Under the pieces are notes generated by a model. That model was not told the origin of the DNA, searched no databases, and saw only the letters and a program-made list of their open reading frames with translations. The translations under genes were made by a program, and so were the position numbers. Positions 25,002 to 33,216 of a DNA stretch of 64,000 nt are shown piece after piece. Each line of letters opens with the position of its first letter. The first letter of the stretch is position 1. The DNA is taken from assembly GCF_039534165.1 (NCBI RefSeq), contig NZ_BAAAUX010000014.1, positions 310,001 through 374,000 on the forward strand, in the 5' to 3' direction. The stretch is from Saccharopolyspora_D taberi (GTDB lineage: Bacteria > Actinomycetota > Actinomycetes > Mycobacteriales > Pseudonocardiaceae).

Positions 25002-25766
25002 ATGACGGCGCAGGTGCTTCCCCACGACCGGGTCGGAACCGGTGAGCACGCGGTGCTGGCCGTGCACGGCTGGCTCGGCGACCGGACCAGCTTCGCCCCG
25101 CTGCACCCCCACCTCGACCGCTCGGCGTTCTCGTACGTGTTCGCCGACCTGCGCGGCTACGGCGAGGCCGTCGACGTGCGCGGCGAGCACACCGTGTCCG
25201 AGGCCGCCGACGACGTGCTGGCCACCGCGGACGCGTTGGGGCTGCGCGAGTTCTCGCTGCTGGGGCACTCGATGGGCGGCATGGTCGCCCAGCACGTGCT
25301 GCTCCGGGCCCCGGAGCGGGTGCGCCGGATCGTCGGCGTCTCGCCGGTGCCCGCGTCCGGCGTGCCGTTCGACGAGCAGGGTTGGGAGCTGTTCTCCGGT
25401 GCCGCCGAACGGCCCGGGAACCGCCGGGCGATCATCGACCTCACCTCCGGCAACCGGCTGCCGGGCGCCTGGCTCGACGCCGTGGTGCGGCGTTCGGTGG
25501 AACGCACCGACACCCGGGCGTTCCGGCGAATCCTCGATTCCTGGGCGAAAACCGACATCCACCAGGAGATCGACGGCAACCCCGTCCCGGTGCTGGTGTG
25601 CGCCGGGGCGCACGATCCCGCGCTGTCGCCGGAGGTCATGACCGCGACGTGGATGCGCTGGTACCCCAACGCCGAACTGGAGGTGTTCGCCGACGCCGGG
25701 CACTACCCGCCCGACGAGGTGCCGCTGGCGCTGGTGGCCAGGGTCGAGTCCTTCCTGTCGGCATGA
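25002..25766 (+). CDS. Alpha/beta-fold hydrolase
   Basis: 254 residues. Nucleophile elbow GHSMGG (Ser about residue 90), oxyanion HGWLGD near residue 23, acid in GAHDPAL and His in DAGHYPPDE. Esterase, lactonase or C-C hydrolase cannot be distinguished. GAAGGAG seven bases before the ATG. First gene of a three-gene operon; its stop overlaps the P450 start (ATGA), so the hydrolase and P450 probably act on the same compound. Confidence 0.9.
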   Translation: MTAQVLPHDRVGTGEHAVLAVHGWLGDRTSFAPLHPHLDRSAFSYVFADLRGYGEAVDVRGEHTVSEAADDVLATADALGLREFSLLGHSMGGMVAQHVLLRAPERVRRIVGVSPVPASGVPFDEQGWELFSGAAERPGNRRAIIDLTSGNRLPGAWLDAVVRRSVERTDTRAFRRILDSWAKTDIHQEIDGNPVPVLVCAGAHDPALSPEVMTATWMRWYPNAELEVFADAGHYPPDEVPLALVARVESFLSA

Positions 25767-27037
25767 CGGCCACCGAGGTCCCCGACGTCTTCGACCCGCG
25801 CCGGTACGCCACCGGGATCCCGCACGCCGACTTCGCCTGGCTGCGCGAGCACCAGCCGGTGAGCAGGCAGGCCGAGCACCGGGTCGGGGACTGGCCCGAG
25901 GGCCCGGGATTCTGGGCTGTCACGCGGTATTCCGACGTGGAGCGGGTGCTGAAGGAGCCGGCGGCGTTCTCGTCCTGGCTGGGTGCCACCCAGATCCGCG
26001 ATCCCGCTCCGGAGGATCTGCCGTTCATCCGCCGGATGATGCTCAACCTCGATCCGCCCGAGCACGGTGCGCTGCGGCGGATCATCAGCCGCGCGTTCAC
26101 CCCGCGCCGCATCGACCGGTTCCGGGCCGACGTGGCGGCGCGGGCGCGGGAGCTGGTCGACTCGGCCGCCGATCGCGGCGGGTGCGACGTGCCGCCGGAA
26201 CTGACCGACGACTACCCGCTGCTCAACCTGGCCGATCTGCTGGGCGTTCCGGAGTCCGACCGGCGGATGCTGCTGGAGTGGACCAACCGGATCATCGGTT
26301 ACCAGGACCCCGAGCACTCCGAACCCACCCGCGACGCAGACGGGAATCCGGTCAACCCGCGTTCTCCGGCCCAACTGGCCGACATGTTCGACTACGCGGG
26401 CGAACTCGCCGCGCACAAGCGCCGCAACCCCGCCGACGACCTGATGACCGCGCTGGCGACCGCGGAGATCAGCGACACCGAACTGCGGATGTTCTTCTTC
26501 CTGCTGTCGGTGGCGGGAAACGACACGGTGCGCAGCGCTCTTCCCGGTGGGCTGCTCGCGTTCGCCGACCACCCGGACCAGCACCGGCTGCTGCTGGAGC
26601 AGCCCGGCCTGCTCGACCGGGCGATCGAGGAAACGCTGCGCTACCACCCGCCGGTGCTGAGCTTCCGGCGGACCGCCACCGCCGACGTCACGTTGGCCGG
26701 ACAGCACATCCGCGCCGGGGACAAGGTCGTGGTGTTCCACTGCTCGGCGAACTTCGACCCCGAGAGGTTCGAAGACCCGCTGCGCTTCGACATCCGCCGC
26801 TCCCCCAACGCGCAGCTCTCCTTCGGCACCGGCCCGCACGTGTGCCTCGGGACGCATTTCGCGCGGATGCAACTGCGCGCGTTCTACTCGGAAGCCCTGT
26901 GGCGACTGCGCGAACTGCACCGCACAGGCCCGGTTCAGCGCCTGGTCTCGAACTTCATCAACGGCGTCAAGCACCTTCCGCTGGGCTTCACCGCCACCCC
27001 GCCGGAAGCACCGCCCGGACCTATCCTCGACCAATGA
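25763..27037 (+). CDS. Cytochrome P450, CYP124/125/142-like
   Basis: 424 residues, soluble class-I type needing separate ferredoxin and reductase (none adjacent). Oxygen-activation helix AGNDTVR (251-257), ExxR as ETLR (290-293), and haem loop FGTGPHVCLGTHFARMQ with Cys361 as the thiolate ligand. The segments MLNLDPPEHGALRRIISRAF, ANFDPERFEDP and NGVKHLPL resemble the CYP124/125/142 group that oxidises sterol and branched-lipid tails, though that specificity is inference. Asp replaces the commoner Glu before the conserved Thr. Coupled to the hydrolase upstream and the exporter downstream by ATGA overlaps. Confidence 0.92.
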   Translation: MTATEVPDVFDPRRYATGIPHADFAWLREHQPVSRQAEHRVGDWPEGPGFWAVTRYSDVERVLKEPAAFSSWLGATQIRDPAPEDLPFIRRMMLNLDPPEHGALRRIISRAFTPRRIDRFRADVAARARELVDSAADRGGCDVPPELTDDYPLLNLADLLGVPESDRRMLLEWTNRIIGYQDPEHSEPTRDADGNPVNPRSPAQLADMFDYAGELAAHKRRNPADDLMTALATAEISDTELRMFFFLLSVAGNDTVRSALPGGLLAFADHPDQHRLLLEQPGLLDRAIEETLRYHPPVLSFRRTATADVTLAGQHIRAGDKVVVFHCSANFDPERFEDPLRFDIRRSPNAQLSFGTGPHVCLGTHFARMQLRAFYSEALWRLRELHRTGPVQRLVSNFINGVKHLPLGFTATPPEAPPGPILDQ

Positions 27038-28494
27038 GCACAGGCGCTCCCGTCGCACTGCGGTCCACCTCGGGCCGCTGGGTCATCGTGGCCACGATCC
27101 TCGGGTCCGGCGTGGCGTTCCTGGACGGCTCGGTGGTCAACGTGGCGCTGCCCGCCATCGGCCGCGACGTCGGCGGGGACCTCTCGGTCCTGCAGTGGGT
27201 CCTCGACGCCTACCTGCTGACGCTGAGCGCGCTGCTGCTGCTCGGCGGCGCCCTCGGCGACCGGTACGGCCGCAGGCTGGTGTTCACCATCGGGCTGGTC
27301 GTGTTCACGCTCGCCTCGCTGCTGTGCGGGCTGGCACCGACCGGCGGCGCGCTCATCGGCGCGCGGCTGCTCCAGGGCGTCGGTGGCGCGCTGCTCATCC
27401 CCGGCAGCCTCGCGCTGATCAACTCGTCCATCCGCGGCGACGACCGCGGTCAGGCCATCGGGACCTGGGCGGGGCTGACCGGCGTGTCGTCGGCGATCGG
27501 CCCGTTCGTCGGCGGCTGGCTGGTGGACGCGGTCTCCTGGCGGTGGGTGTTCTTCATCAACGTGCCGCTGGCCGCGGTGGCCTTCGCGGTGACCGTCCGG
27601 CACGTCCCGGAGAGCCGGAACCCGGAGGCCACCGGGCGGCCCGACCTCGCGGGCGCGCTGGCGGTCACCGTCGGTCTGGCGGGCACCATCTACGCGCTCA
27701 TCGAGGTGCCGACCAAGGGCTGGGGCCCGATGCCGGTCGTCGCGCTCGTCGCCGGCGTCGCCGGGCTGGTGCTGTTCCCGTTCGTCGAGGCCCGCAGGCC
27801 CAACCCGCTCATGCCGCTGTCGCTGTTCCGCTCCGGGCAGTTCACCGGGGCGAACCTGACGACCTTCACCGTCTACGCGGCGCTGAGCGGGGCGCTGTTC
27901 CTGCTGTCGTTGCAGTTGCAGCAGACCCTCGGCTACTCGGCGCTGTCGGCCGGGATCGCGACGCTGCCCATCACGATCATCATGCTGCTGCTGTCCGGCC
28001 GGATGGGCGCGCTCGCGCAGCGCACCGGTCCCCGCCTGCCGATGACCATCGGGCCGCTGGTGTGCGCGGGCGGGCTGGCGCTGATGGTGCTCGCGGTTCC
28101 CGGCAGCACCTACCTCACCGGCGTCCTGCCGGGCGTACTCGTGTTCGGCCTGGGACTCGCGATCACGGTCGCTCCGCTGACCTCGGCCGTGCTGGCCTCG
28201 GTCAGCGAGCACCACGGCGGCATCGCCTCCGGCGTGAACAACGCCGTCTCCCGGGTCGCCGGCCTGCTCGCGGTCGCGGTGCTCCCGCTGGTCGCCGGGC
28301 TCTCCCACACCGGTGCCGGGCAGGCGCTGGGCGCCGGTTTCGGCCGGGCCATGCTGATCTCGGCCGCGCTGTGCGCGCTCGGCGGGGTGCTCGCGTGGGC
28401 CACCATCGACCGGGGCAAGGCGGTCGAGGCCGTCCCCGTGCCCGCGCTCAACCACGCGTGCCAGGACCCGGGCACCTGTCCCGACGTCAGCTGA
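27034..28494 (+). CDS. MFS drug-resistance transporter, DHA2 (EmrB/QacA) family
   Basis: 486 residues, 14 predicted membrane segments. Motif A after helix 2 reads GDRYGRR; the helix-1 motif LDGSVVNVALPAIGRDVG and helix-5 motif GPFVGGWLVD are diagnostic of DHA2 proton-drug antiporters. Start overlaps the P450 stop, so hydrolase, P450 and efflux pump form one unit, consistent with detoxification or export of a modified small molecule. A hairpin follows its stop. Confidence 0.92.
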   Translation: MSTGAPVALRSTSGRWVIVATILGSGVAFLDGSVVNVALPAIGRDVGGDLSVLQWVLDAYLLTLSALLLLGGALGDRYGRRLVFTIGLVVFTLASLLCGLAPTGGALIGARLLQGVGGALLIPGSLALINSSIRGDDRGQAIGTWAGLTGVSSAIGPFVGGWLVDAVSWRWVFFINVPLAAVAFAVTVRHVPESRNPEATGRPDLAGALAVTVGLAGTIYALIEVPTKGWGPMPVVALVAGVAGLVLFPFVEARRPNPLMPLSLFRSGQFTGANLTTFTVYAALSGALFLLSLQLQQTLGYSALSAGIATLPITIIMLLLSGRMGALAQRTGPRLPMTIGPLVCAGGLALMVLAVPGSTYLTGVLPGVLVFGLGLAITVAPLTSAVLASVSEHHGGIASGVNNAVSRVAGLLAVAVLPLVAGLSHTGAGQALGAGFGRAMLISAALCALGGVLAWATIDRGKAVEAVPVPALNHACQDPGTCPDVS

Positions 28495-28504
28495 TGCGCA
28501 CGCC

Positions 28505-28524
28505 GCCGCGTGCCCTCACGCGGC
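28505..28524. terminator. Hairpin after the MFS gene
   Basis: Perfect 8-base arms GCCGCGTG/CACGCGGC with a 4-base loop, 11 bases after the MFS stop. It overlaps the stop codon of the small convergent gene, so it could serve both. Confidence 0.6.
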
Positions 28525-28695
28525 TCGCCGGACGTCGCCCAGCTGCCGCATCCGGGCCAGCCACAGCTCCAGCTCGGCCAGCTGGCCGTGCAGGAGCTCG
28601 CTTCCGTACATGTCCGGGCTCGCGCTCAGCGCTGTCAGCTCGTCCCAGCGCTGCTGCATCTGCTCGGTCAGCTCGCGCACCGTGTTGGCCGCCAT
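28516..28695 (-). CDS. Small hypothetical protein (59 aa)
   Basis: 59 residues, MAANTVRELTEQMQQRWDEL at the start, then a SELLHGQLAELELWLARMR helix: a short two-helix, probably coiled-coil protein. GGAGGGGG lies five bases before the ATG, and codon third positions are strongly G/C, both favouring a real gene. Two other frames over the same bases look like noise. No family recognised. It diverges from the tiny zinc-finger-like gene across a palindrome-rich gap. Confidence 0.7.
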   Translation of the reverse strand: MAANTVRELTEQMQQRWDELTALSASPDMYGSELLHGQLAELELWLARMRQLGDVRRAA

Positions 28696-28713
28696 CCGGC
28701 ACCCCCTCCGACT

Positions 28714-28752
28714 AGGTCACCCAGGTGACGGTACGAACGCGGTCGGTGACCT
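28714..28752. promoter_or_regulatory. Nested inverted repeats of AGGTCACC/GGTGACCT
   Basis: AGGTCACC at 28714-28721, GGTGAC at 28724-28729 and GGTGACCT at 28745-28752. The first two form a 6+2+6 palindrome and the outer pair an 8-base inverted repeat 23 bases apart. Located between two divergent small genes, it is a candidate operator for an unknown regulator. Confidence 0.45.
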
Positions 28753-28870
28753 GGGAAAGGGCGAAAGTCCCGAACCCAGCCACCCGGAAGATCGCCTACC
28801 GCCCGGGGTCCGGCTGTGGTCTGATCATCCGGGTGGGGGCCGCCCCACCGGACCGGCTTGGAGGCTGGGG

Positions 28871-29038
28871 ATGAGACGAGGACGGCGGGGGCATCCGTGC
28901 GAACCGGACACCTCCCGCATCGGCCTGTGGCGCTGCGAGGAGTGCAAGCAGCTGTGGGAGATCCACGGCGTGGAGGGCGCGCCGAAGGTCCGGCGGGTGA
29001 GCCGGATCGGCCAGTTCTTCGCCTGGCTGCTCGGCTGA
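28871..29038 (+). CDS. Small Cys-rich hypothetical protein (55 aa)
   Basis: 55 residues, MRRGRRGHPCEPDTSRIGLW then RCEECKQLWEIHG. A cysteine at residue 10 plus a CEEC pair and nearby histidines suggest one zinc-knuckle-like metal site; a similar RIGLWRCEECKQLWEI pattern is common in short actinomycete proteins. GGAGG sits six bases before the ATG. Function unknown. Confidence 0.72.
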   Translation: MRRGRRGHPCEPDTSRIGLWRCEECKQLWEIHGVEGAPKVRRVSRIGQFFAWLLG

Positions 29039-29056
29039 CCGCCCCGCGGCGGCGGC

Positions 29057-29062
29057 TACCGT
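29057..29062 (+). promoter_or_regulatory. -10 box of a likely leaderless promoter
   Basis: TACCGT, seven bases before the GTG at 29070, which is therefore preferred over the GTG at 29061 (inside the box) as start of the oxidoreductase reading frame. No Shine-Dalgarno sequence. Confidence 0.4.
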
Positions 29063-29069
29063 GATCAGG

Positions 29070-30055
29070 GTGCGCGGAATCGTCGTCACCGAGCAGGGCT
29101 GGACCGAGCGCGATGACCTCCCGGCGCCGGAACCGGATCCGGACGAGGTCGTCGTCGAGGTCCGCGCCGCCGCCCTGAACCACGCCGACCTCGACGAGCT
29201 CACCGGCGACTACCGGTCCGACCAGCGGCGGGCCGACCGGCCGCGGATCGCCGGGTCCGACCTGGCCGGGGTCGTGGTCCGCACCGGCAGCGACGTCAGC
29301 GGCCTACGTCCCGGCGACCGCGTGATGGCGATGACCGAAGGCGCGTTCGCGGAGCTGGTCGCCGTCGACCACCGCGCGGTCGTCCCGATTCCGGACGGGC
29401 TCGGCTGGGCCGAGGCCGCCGCGCTGCCGTCGGCGTGCATGACCGAGTACGACGCGCTGGTCAGGCAGGGCGGGCTCGCGCCGGGCCGCAGCGCGCTCAT
29501 CACGGCCGGGACCTCCGGTGTCGGCCTGGTCGCGATCGACATCGCCCGCTGGGCGGGCGCGCCGAGCCGGTGCTCGCGACCACGACCGACCCGGCCAAGC
29601 TCCCGCTGCTGTCCGGACGCGGCGCCCTGCCGGTCGACACGGCCTCCGACGACCTCGTCGCGCAGGCGATGCGGGCCACCGGCGGCGCGGGCGTGGACCT
29701 GGTCGTCGACCACGTCGGCGGCGCGCTGCTCGACGACCTGGTGGCCGCGGCCGGGCTGGGCGCGACGATCATCCAGGTCGGCAGGCTCGGCGGACGGCGC
29801 GCGGCGCTGGACCTCGACCGGCTCGCCTACCGGCGGGTGCGGCTGGTCGGCACGACGTTCCGCACCCGCCGCGGCGCCGAGCACCGCGCCGCCATCGCCG
29901 CGGACCTGCGCGAGCGGCTGCTCCCGGCGATCGCGTCCGGGCGCGTGCGTGCGCACGTCCACGAGGTGTTTCCCGCCGACCGCGCGGATGCCGCCCGCGA
30001 CCTGCTCCGCGGCGGCGGAGCGACCGGCAAGGTCGTGCTCTCCTACGGCGGGTGA
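29070..30055 (+). pseudogene. Zinc-independent alcohol dehydrogenase / quinone oxidoreductase, frameshifted
   Basis: MDR-superfamily NADPH oxidoreductase split over two frames. The first frame carries the GroES-like domain and cofactor glycine motif (GTSGVGLVAIDIARWAGA) to about 29565; the second continues with PVLATTTDPAKLPLLSGRGA to VVLSYGG and the stop at 30055. Joining them by restoring one missing base near 29560-29575 gives a full-length ~328-residue protein with no other defect. Both halves keep coding bias, so this is a very recent mutation or a sequencing error in a GC-rich run (CGGGCGCGCCGAGCCGG). Confidence 0.82.
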
Positions 30056-30133
30056 CCACCCGTTCGCCAGGGACGACGGACAACGCGAACTCCGTTACTG
30101 TGATCGTTCCGCGGCGCAGGAAGGAGTCCGACG

Positions 30134-30619
30134 ATGGCCAGGTTCAGGTGGTTCACCCACGCCGTTCCCGAGGGCCTTCCGGTGCGCCAGGTCTACGGCT
30201 TCCTGTTCGCCTCCGACGGCCGGGTGCTGATCCGGGTCGACGGCGCGAAGCACTCGCTGCCGGGCGGGCGCCCGGAGCTGGGCGAGAGCACCTACGCCGA
30301 CATCCTGCGGCGCGAGACCTTGGAGGAGGTCACCTCCGAGATCACCGATCCGCACTACCTCGGCTACCAGTGCGTGGACGACGGGGTCTCGCCGTACGCG
30401 CAGGTCCGGATGGTCGCCTCGCTGGCGCGGGTGCACCCGCCGGCGCCCGACCCGGACAACGGCCGCACCTACCGGCGGCTGCTGGTGCACCCCGACGACG
30501 CGGGTGACCTGCTGAACTGGGGCACCAGCGGGCACATGCAGGCCACCGCCGCGGCGGAAGCCGCGATCACGGTGCTCGGGCTCCCGCACCGCGGGCTGCC
30601 CGCCCCGAGCTACATCTGA
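30134..30619 (+). CDS. Nudix hydrolase
   Basis: 161 residues. The Nudix box is intact: GGRPELGESTYADILRRETL followed by EEV (about 45-67), matching Gx5Ex7REUxEEx, so it should bind Mg and cleave a nucleoside-diphosphate-linked substrate. No extra specificity motif seen. AGGAAGGAG lies seven bases before the ATG, and a perfect hairpin follows the stop. Confidence 0.92.
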   Translation: MARFRWFTHAVPEGLPVRQVYGFLFASDGRVLIRVDGAKHSLPGGRPELGESTYADILRRETLEEVTSEITDPHYLGYQCVDDGVSPYAQVRMVASLARVHPPAPDPDNGRTYRRLLVHPDDAGDLLNWGTSGHMQATAAAEAAITVLGLPHRGLPAPSYI

Positions 30620-30623
30620 CCCG

Positions 30624-30642
30624 CGCGAGCCACCGGCTCGCG
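30624..30642 (+). terminator. Hairpin after the Nudix gene
   Basis: CGCGAGCC/GGCTCGCG, perfect 8-base stem with a 3-base loop, five bases after the stop codon at 30619. It separates the Nudix gene from the pca operon. Confidence 0.7.
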
Positions 30643-30756
30643 TGCCGGCACCGCCCCGCGGGCGGGACCAGACCGCGCTGCGGCACCGGCTCGCGCGGGC
30701 CCCTTCTCGAACCAGGCGTTCACGCCTGGCGATCGATCGTGCCCACCTCCGGAGTA

Positions 30757-30786
30757 TTGACCTCACCAGCGGCTTTGCTCTAGCGT
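30757..30786 (+). promoter_or_regulatory. pca operon promoter
   Basis: TTGACC at 30757-30762 and TAGCGT at 30781-30786, spaced 18 bases; predicted start about 30793, giving a ~36-base leader to the pcaI GTG. The next 30 bases hold operator-like symmetry. Confidence 0.55.
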
Positions 30787-30815
30787 TCGCATACAGCACA
30801 CATGTTCTCTATGCG
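30785..30815. promoter_or_regulatory. Putative PcaR operator
   Basis: GTTCGCATACAGCAC (30785-30799) resembles the GTTCG-N5-CGCAC type box bound by IclR-family pca regulators, and CGCATA (30788-30793) is repeated inverted as TATGCG (30810-30815). It covers the predicted transcription start. The IclR gene at the end of the operon is the likely binder. The match is by memory of the family's sites, not by search. Confidence 0.45.
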
Positions 30816-30828
30816 TACGGAGGTTGGA

Positions 30829-31641
30829 GTGGCCCGGATTCAGTCGCTCCAGGAGGCGGTCGCGGAGCTGGTGCACGACGGCGACACGGTCGCGCTGGAG
30901 GGCTTCACGCACCTGATCCCGGTGGCCGCCGGGCACGAGATCATCCGGCAGCGGCGGCGGGGGCTGACGCTGTGCCGGATGACGCCCGACATCGTCTACG
31001 ACCAGCTCATCGGCGCCGGGTGCGCGAGCAGGCTGGTGTTCTCGTGGGGCGGCAACCCCGGCGTCGGCTCGCTGCACCGGTTCCGCGACGCCATCCAGAA
31101 CTCCTGGCCGGTTCCGCTGGAGATCGAGGAGCACAGCCACGCCGGGATGGCCAACCGCTACGTCGCGGGCGCCTCCGGCCTGCCCTTCGCCGTGCTGCGC
31201 GGCTACACCGGCACCGACCTGCCCGAGCACACCGACAGCATCAAGCCCGTCGAATGCCCGTTCACCGGCGAACGGCTCGCGGCCGTGCCCGCGCTGAACC
31301 CCGACGTCGGCATCATCCACGCCCAACGGGCCGACCGGTCCGGCAACGTGCAGCTGTGGGGGATCACCGGCGTGCAGAAGGAAACCGTGCTCGCCTCCCG
31401 CCGCTCGCTGGTCACCGTCGAGGAGATCGTCGACGAGCTGGAGCCGCGGCCGGGGGCGATCGTGCTGCCGCAGTGGGCGATCACCGCCGTCGCCGAGGTC
31501 CCCGGCGGGGCGCACCCCTCGTACGCGCAGGGGTATTCCGAACGGGACAACGCCTACTACCGCGGGTGGGATCCGATCGGACGCGACCGCGAGGCGTTCG
31601 GGCGGTGGCTCACCACCGAGGTGCTGGAGAGGAGCGCGTGA
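30829..31641 (+). CDS. pcaI: 3-oxoadipate CoA-transferase subunit A
   Basis: Alpha subunit of the succinyl-CoA:3-oxoadipate CoA-transferase, the penultimate step of the beta-ketoadipate pathway. 270 residues from the GTG at 30829, which has GGAGG five bases upstream; the ATGs at 30802 and 30811 are less well placed. CoA-transferase family I features are GDTVALEGFTHLIPVAAGHE near the start and FSWGGNPGVGSLHRFRDA. The next gene overlaps its stop, forming a coupled A/B pair. The identity with pcaI rests on the operon as well as the fold. Confidence 0.92.
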   Translation: MARIQSLQEAVAELVHDGDTVALEGFTHLIPVAAGHEIIRQRRRGLTLCRMTPDIVYDQLIGAGCASRLVFSWGGNPGVGSLHRFRDAIQNSWPVPLEIEEHSHAGMANRYVAGASGLPFAVLRGYTGTDLPEHTDSIKPVECPFTGERLAAVPALNPDVGIIHAQRADRSGNVQLWGITGVQKETVLASRRSLVTVEEIVDELEPRPGAIVLPQWAITAVAEVPGGAHPSYAQGYSERDNAYYRGWDPIGRDREAFGRWLTTEVLERSA

Positions 31642-32408
31642 TGGCCCAGTCCGCCGACCACACCGCCGACGAGATGATGACCGTCGCCGCCGCCCGCTCC
31701 CTGCGCGACGGCAGCGCCTGCTTCGTCGGCATCGGCCTGCCGAGCACGGCGGCCAACCTCGCCCGCCGCACGCACGCCCCGGACCTGGTGCTGATCTACG
31801 AGTCCGGCACCCTCGGCGCCAAGCCGGACCGGCTGCCGCTGTCGATCGGCGACGGCGTGCTGGCCGACACCGCCGACTCGGTGGTCGGCGTGCCGGAGGT
31901 CTTCAACTACTGGCTCCAGCCCGGCCGCATCGACACCGGTTTCCTCGGCGGCGCCCAGGTGGACCGCTTCGGCAACCTCAACACCACCGTGATCGGCGGT
32001 GACTACCGGCACCCGAAGGTCCGCCTGCCCGGCGCGGGCGGCGCGCCCGAGATCGCCGCGTCCTGCCGCGAGGTGCTGATCGTGATGCGCCAGAGCCCGC
32101 GCAGCTTCGTCGACCGCCTCGACTTCGTGACCTCCGTCGGCTACGGCGACGGCCCGGGCAGCCGGGAGCGGCTGGGCCTGCGCGGCCGCGGCCCGGTCAA
32201 GGTGATCACCGACCTGGGCGTGCTGGAACCGGACCCGGACACGCTCGAGCTGACGCTGACCCGGATCAACCCCGGCGTCGAGGTCGAGCAGGTGCGGGCG
32301 GCCACCGGCTGGCCGCTGCGCGTCGCCGCCGAGCCGGTGGTCCAGGAACCGCCGACCGCCGCCGAACTCGACGTCCTGCGCGCGCTCAAGGCCACCATCG
32401 CAGAATGA
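31641..32408 (+). CDS. pcaJ: 3-oxoadipate CoA-transferase subunit B
   Basis: Beta subunit carrying the catalytic glutamate that forms the glutamyl-CoA thioester: YESGTLG at about residue 54 corresponds to the family's S-E-N-G/ESG motif. 255 residues. GAGAGGAG at 31627-31634 fits the ATG at 31641, one base of which is shared with the pcaI stop. Works with PcaI on 3-oxoadipate to give 3-oxoadipyl-CoA for the thiolase PcaF, which is not in this window. Confidence 0.92.
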   Translation: MAQSADHTADEMMTVAAARSLRDGSACFVGIGLPSTAANLARRTHAPDLVLIYESGTLGAKPDRLPLSIGDGVLADTADSVVGVPEVFNYWLQPGRIDTGFLGGAQVDRFGNLNTTVIGGDYRHPKVRLPGAGGAPEIAASCREVLIVMRQSPRSFVDRLDFVTSVGYGDGPGSRERLGLRGRGPVKVITDLGVLEPDPDTLELTLTRINPGVEVEQVRAATGWPLRVAAEPVVQEPPTAAELDVLRALKATIAE

Positions 32409-32463
32409 CCCACCAGCGCAGAACGACACCGTGCCTCCCACCGCCCCGCCAGAGGAGCCACCC

Positions 32464-33216
32464 ATGACGCCATCCCCGCAGACCCGCTCGCCTTCCGGCC
32501 TGATCCTGCCCTCCTACCCCCGCGACGACGCCTCGCACCCCGCGCTGGACACGCCGGAGTACGCCTCCACCTCGTTCCGGCACCCGTCCCAGCCGCTCCA
32601 GCTGCTGCCGCAGTACCTGACCGAGGTGACCGGTCCGCTGCTGGGCCACGACCGGGTCGGCGCGACCGACCACGACCTGACCGCGCAGCACGACGGGGAG
32701 CCGCTGGGCGAGCGGATCATCGTCAGCGGCCGGGTGCTGGACTCCGGCGGGAAACCGGTGCCGGACGCGCTCGTCGAGCTGTGGCAGGCCAACGCCGCGG
32801 GCCGCTACCGGCACTCCGGCGACCGCCACCCCGCTCCGCTGGACCCGAACTTCTCCGGCGTCGGCCGGTGCGTGACCGACGCCGACGGCGGGTACCGGTT
32901 CGTCACGATCAAGCCCGGCGCCTACCCGTGGCGCAACCACGACAACGCCTGGCGGCCCGCGCACCTGCACTTCTCCCTGTTCGGGCAGGCGTTCACGCAG
33001 CGCCTGATCACCCAGATGTACTTCCCGGGCGATCCGCTGTTCTCCCAGGACCCGATCTTCAACTCGGTGCGCGACCCTAAGGCCAGGGAGCGGATGATCT
33101 CCCGCTTCGACCTGGACAGCACCGTGCCCGAGTGGGCGCTGAGCTACCGGTTCGACATCGTGCTGCGCGGGTCCGAGGCGAGCGTGTTCGAGGACGAGGA
33201 AGAGGACGACGACTGA
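32464..33216 (+). CDS. pcaH: Protocatechuate 3,4-dioxygenase beta subunit
   Basis: Fe(III)-binding subunit that cleaves protocatechuate to 3-carboxy-cis,cis-muconate. 250 residues. The iron ligands are all visible: Tyr115 (GRYRHSGD), Tyr154 (GAYPWRNHD), His167 and His169 (RPAHLHFSLFG). Ends in an acidic tail (EDEEEDDD). The ATG at 32464 is preceded by AGAGGAG. Its stop shares a base with the pcaG start. Confidence 0.95.
   Translation: MTPSPQTRSPSGLILPSYPRDDASHPALDTPEYASTSFRHPSQPLQLLPQYLTEVTGPLLGHDRVGATDHDLTAQHDGEPLGERIIVSGRVLDSGGKPVPDALVELWQANAAGRYRHSGDRHPAPLDPNFSGVGRCVTDADGGYRFVTIKPGAYPWRNHDNAWRPAHLHFSLFGQAFTQRLITQMYFPGDPLFSQDPIFNSVRDPKARERMISRFDLDSTVPEWALSYRFDIVLRGSEASVFEDEEEDDD

Noticed and set aside
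28487..28702. 71-residue minus-strand ORF over the small gene at 28516-28695
   Set aside because: Ala/Arg/Gly noise; the alternative frame has a strong ribosome site and amphipathic helices.
29555..29580. Programmed ribosomal frameshift in the oxidoreductase gene
   Set aside because: No slippery heptamer or downstream pseudoknot is evident and this enzyme family does not use recoding; mutation or sequencing error is simpler.
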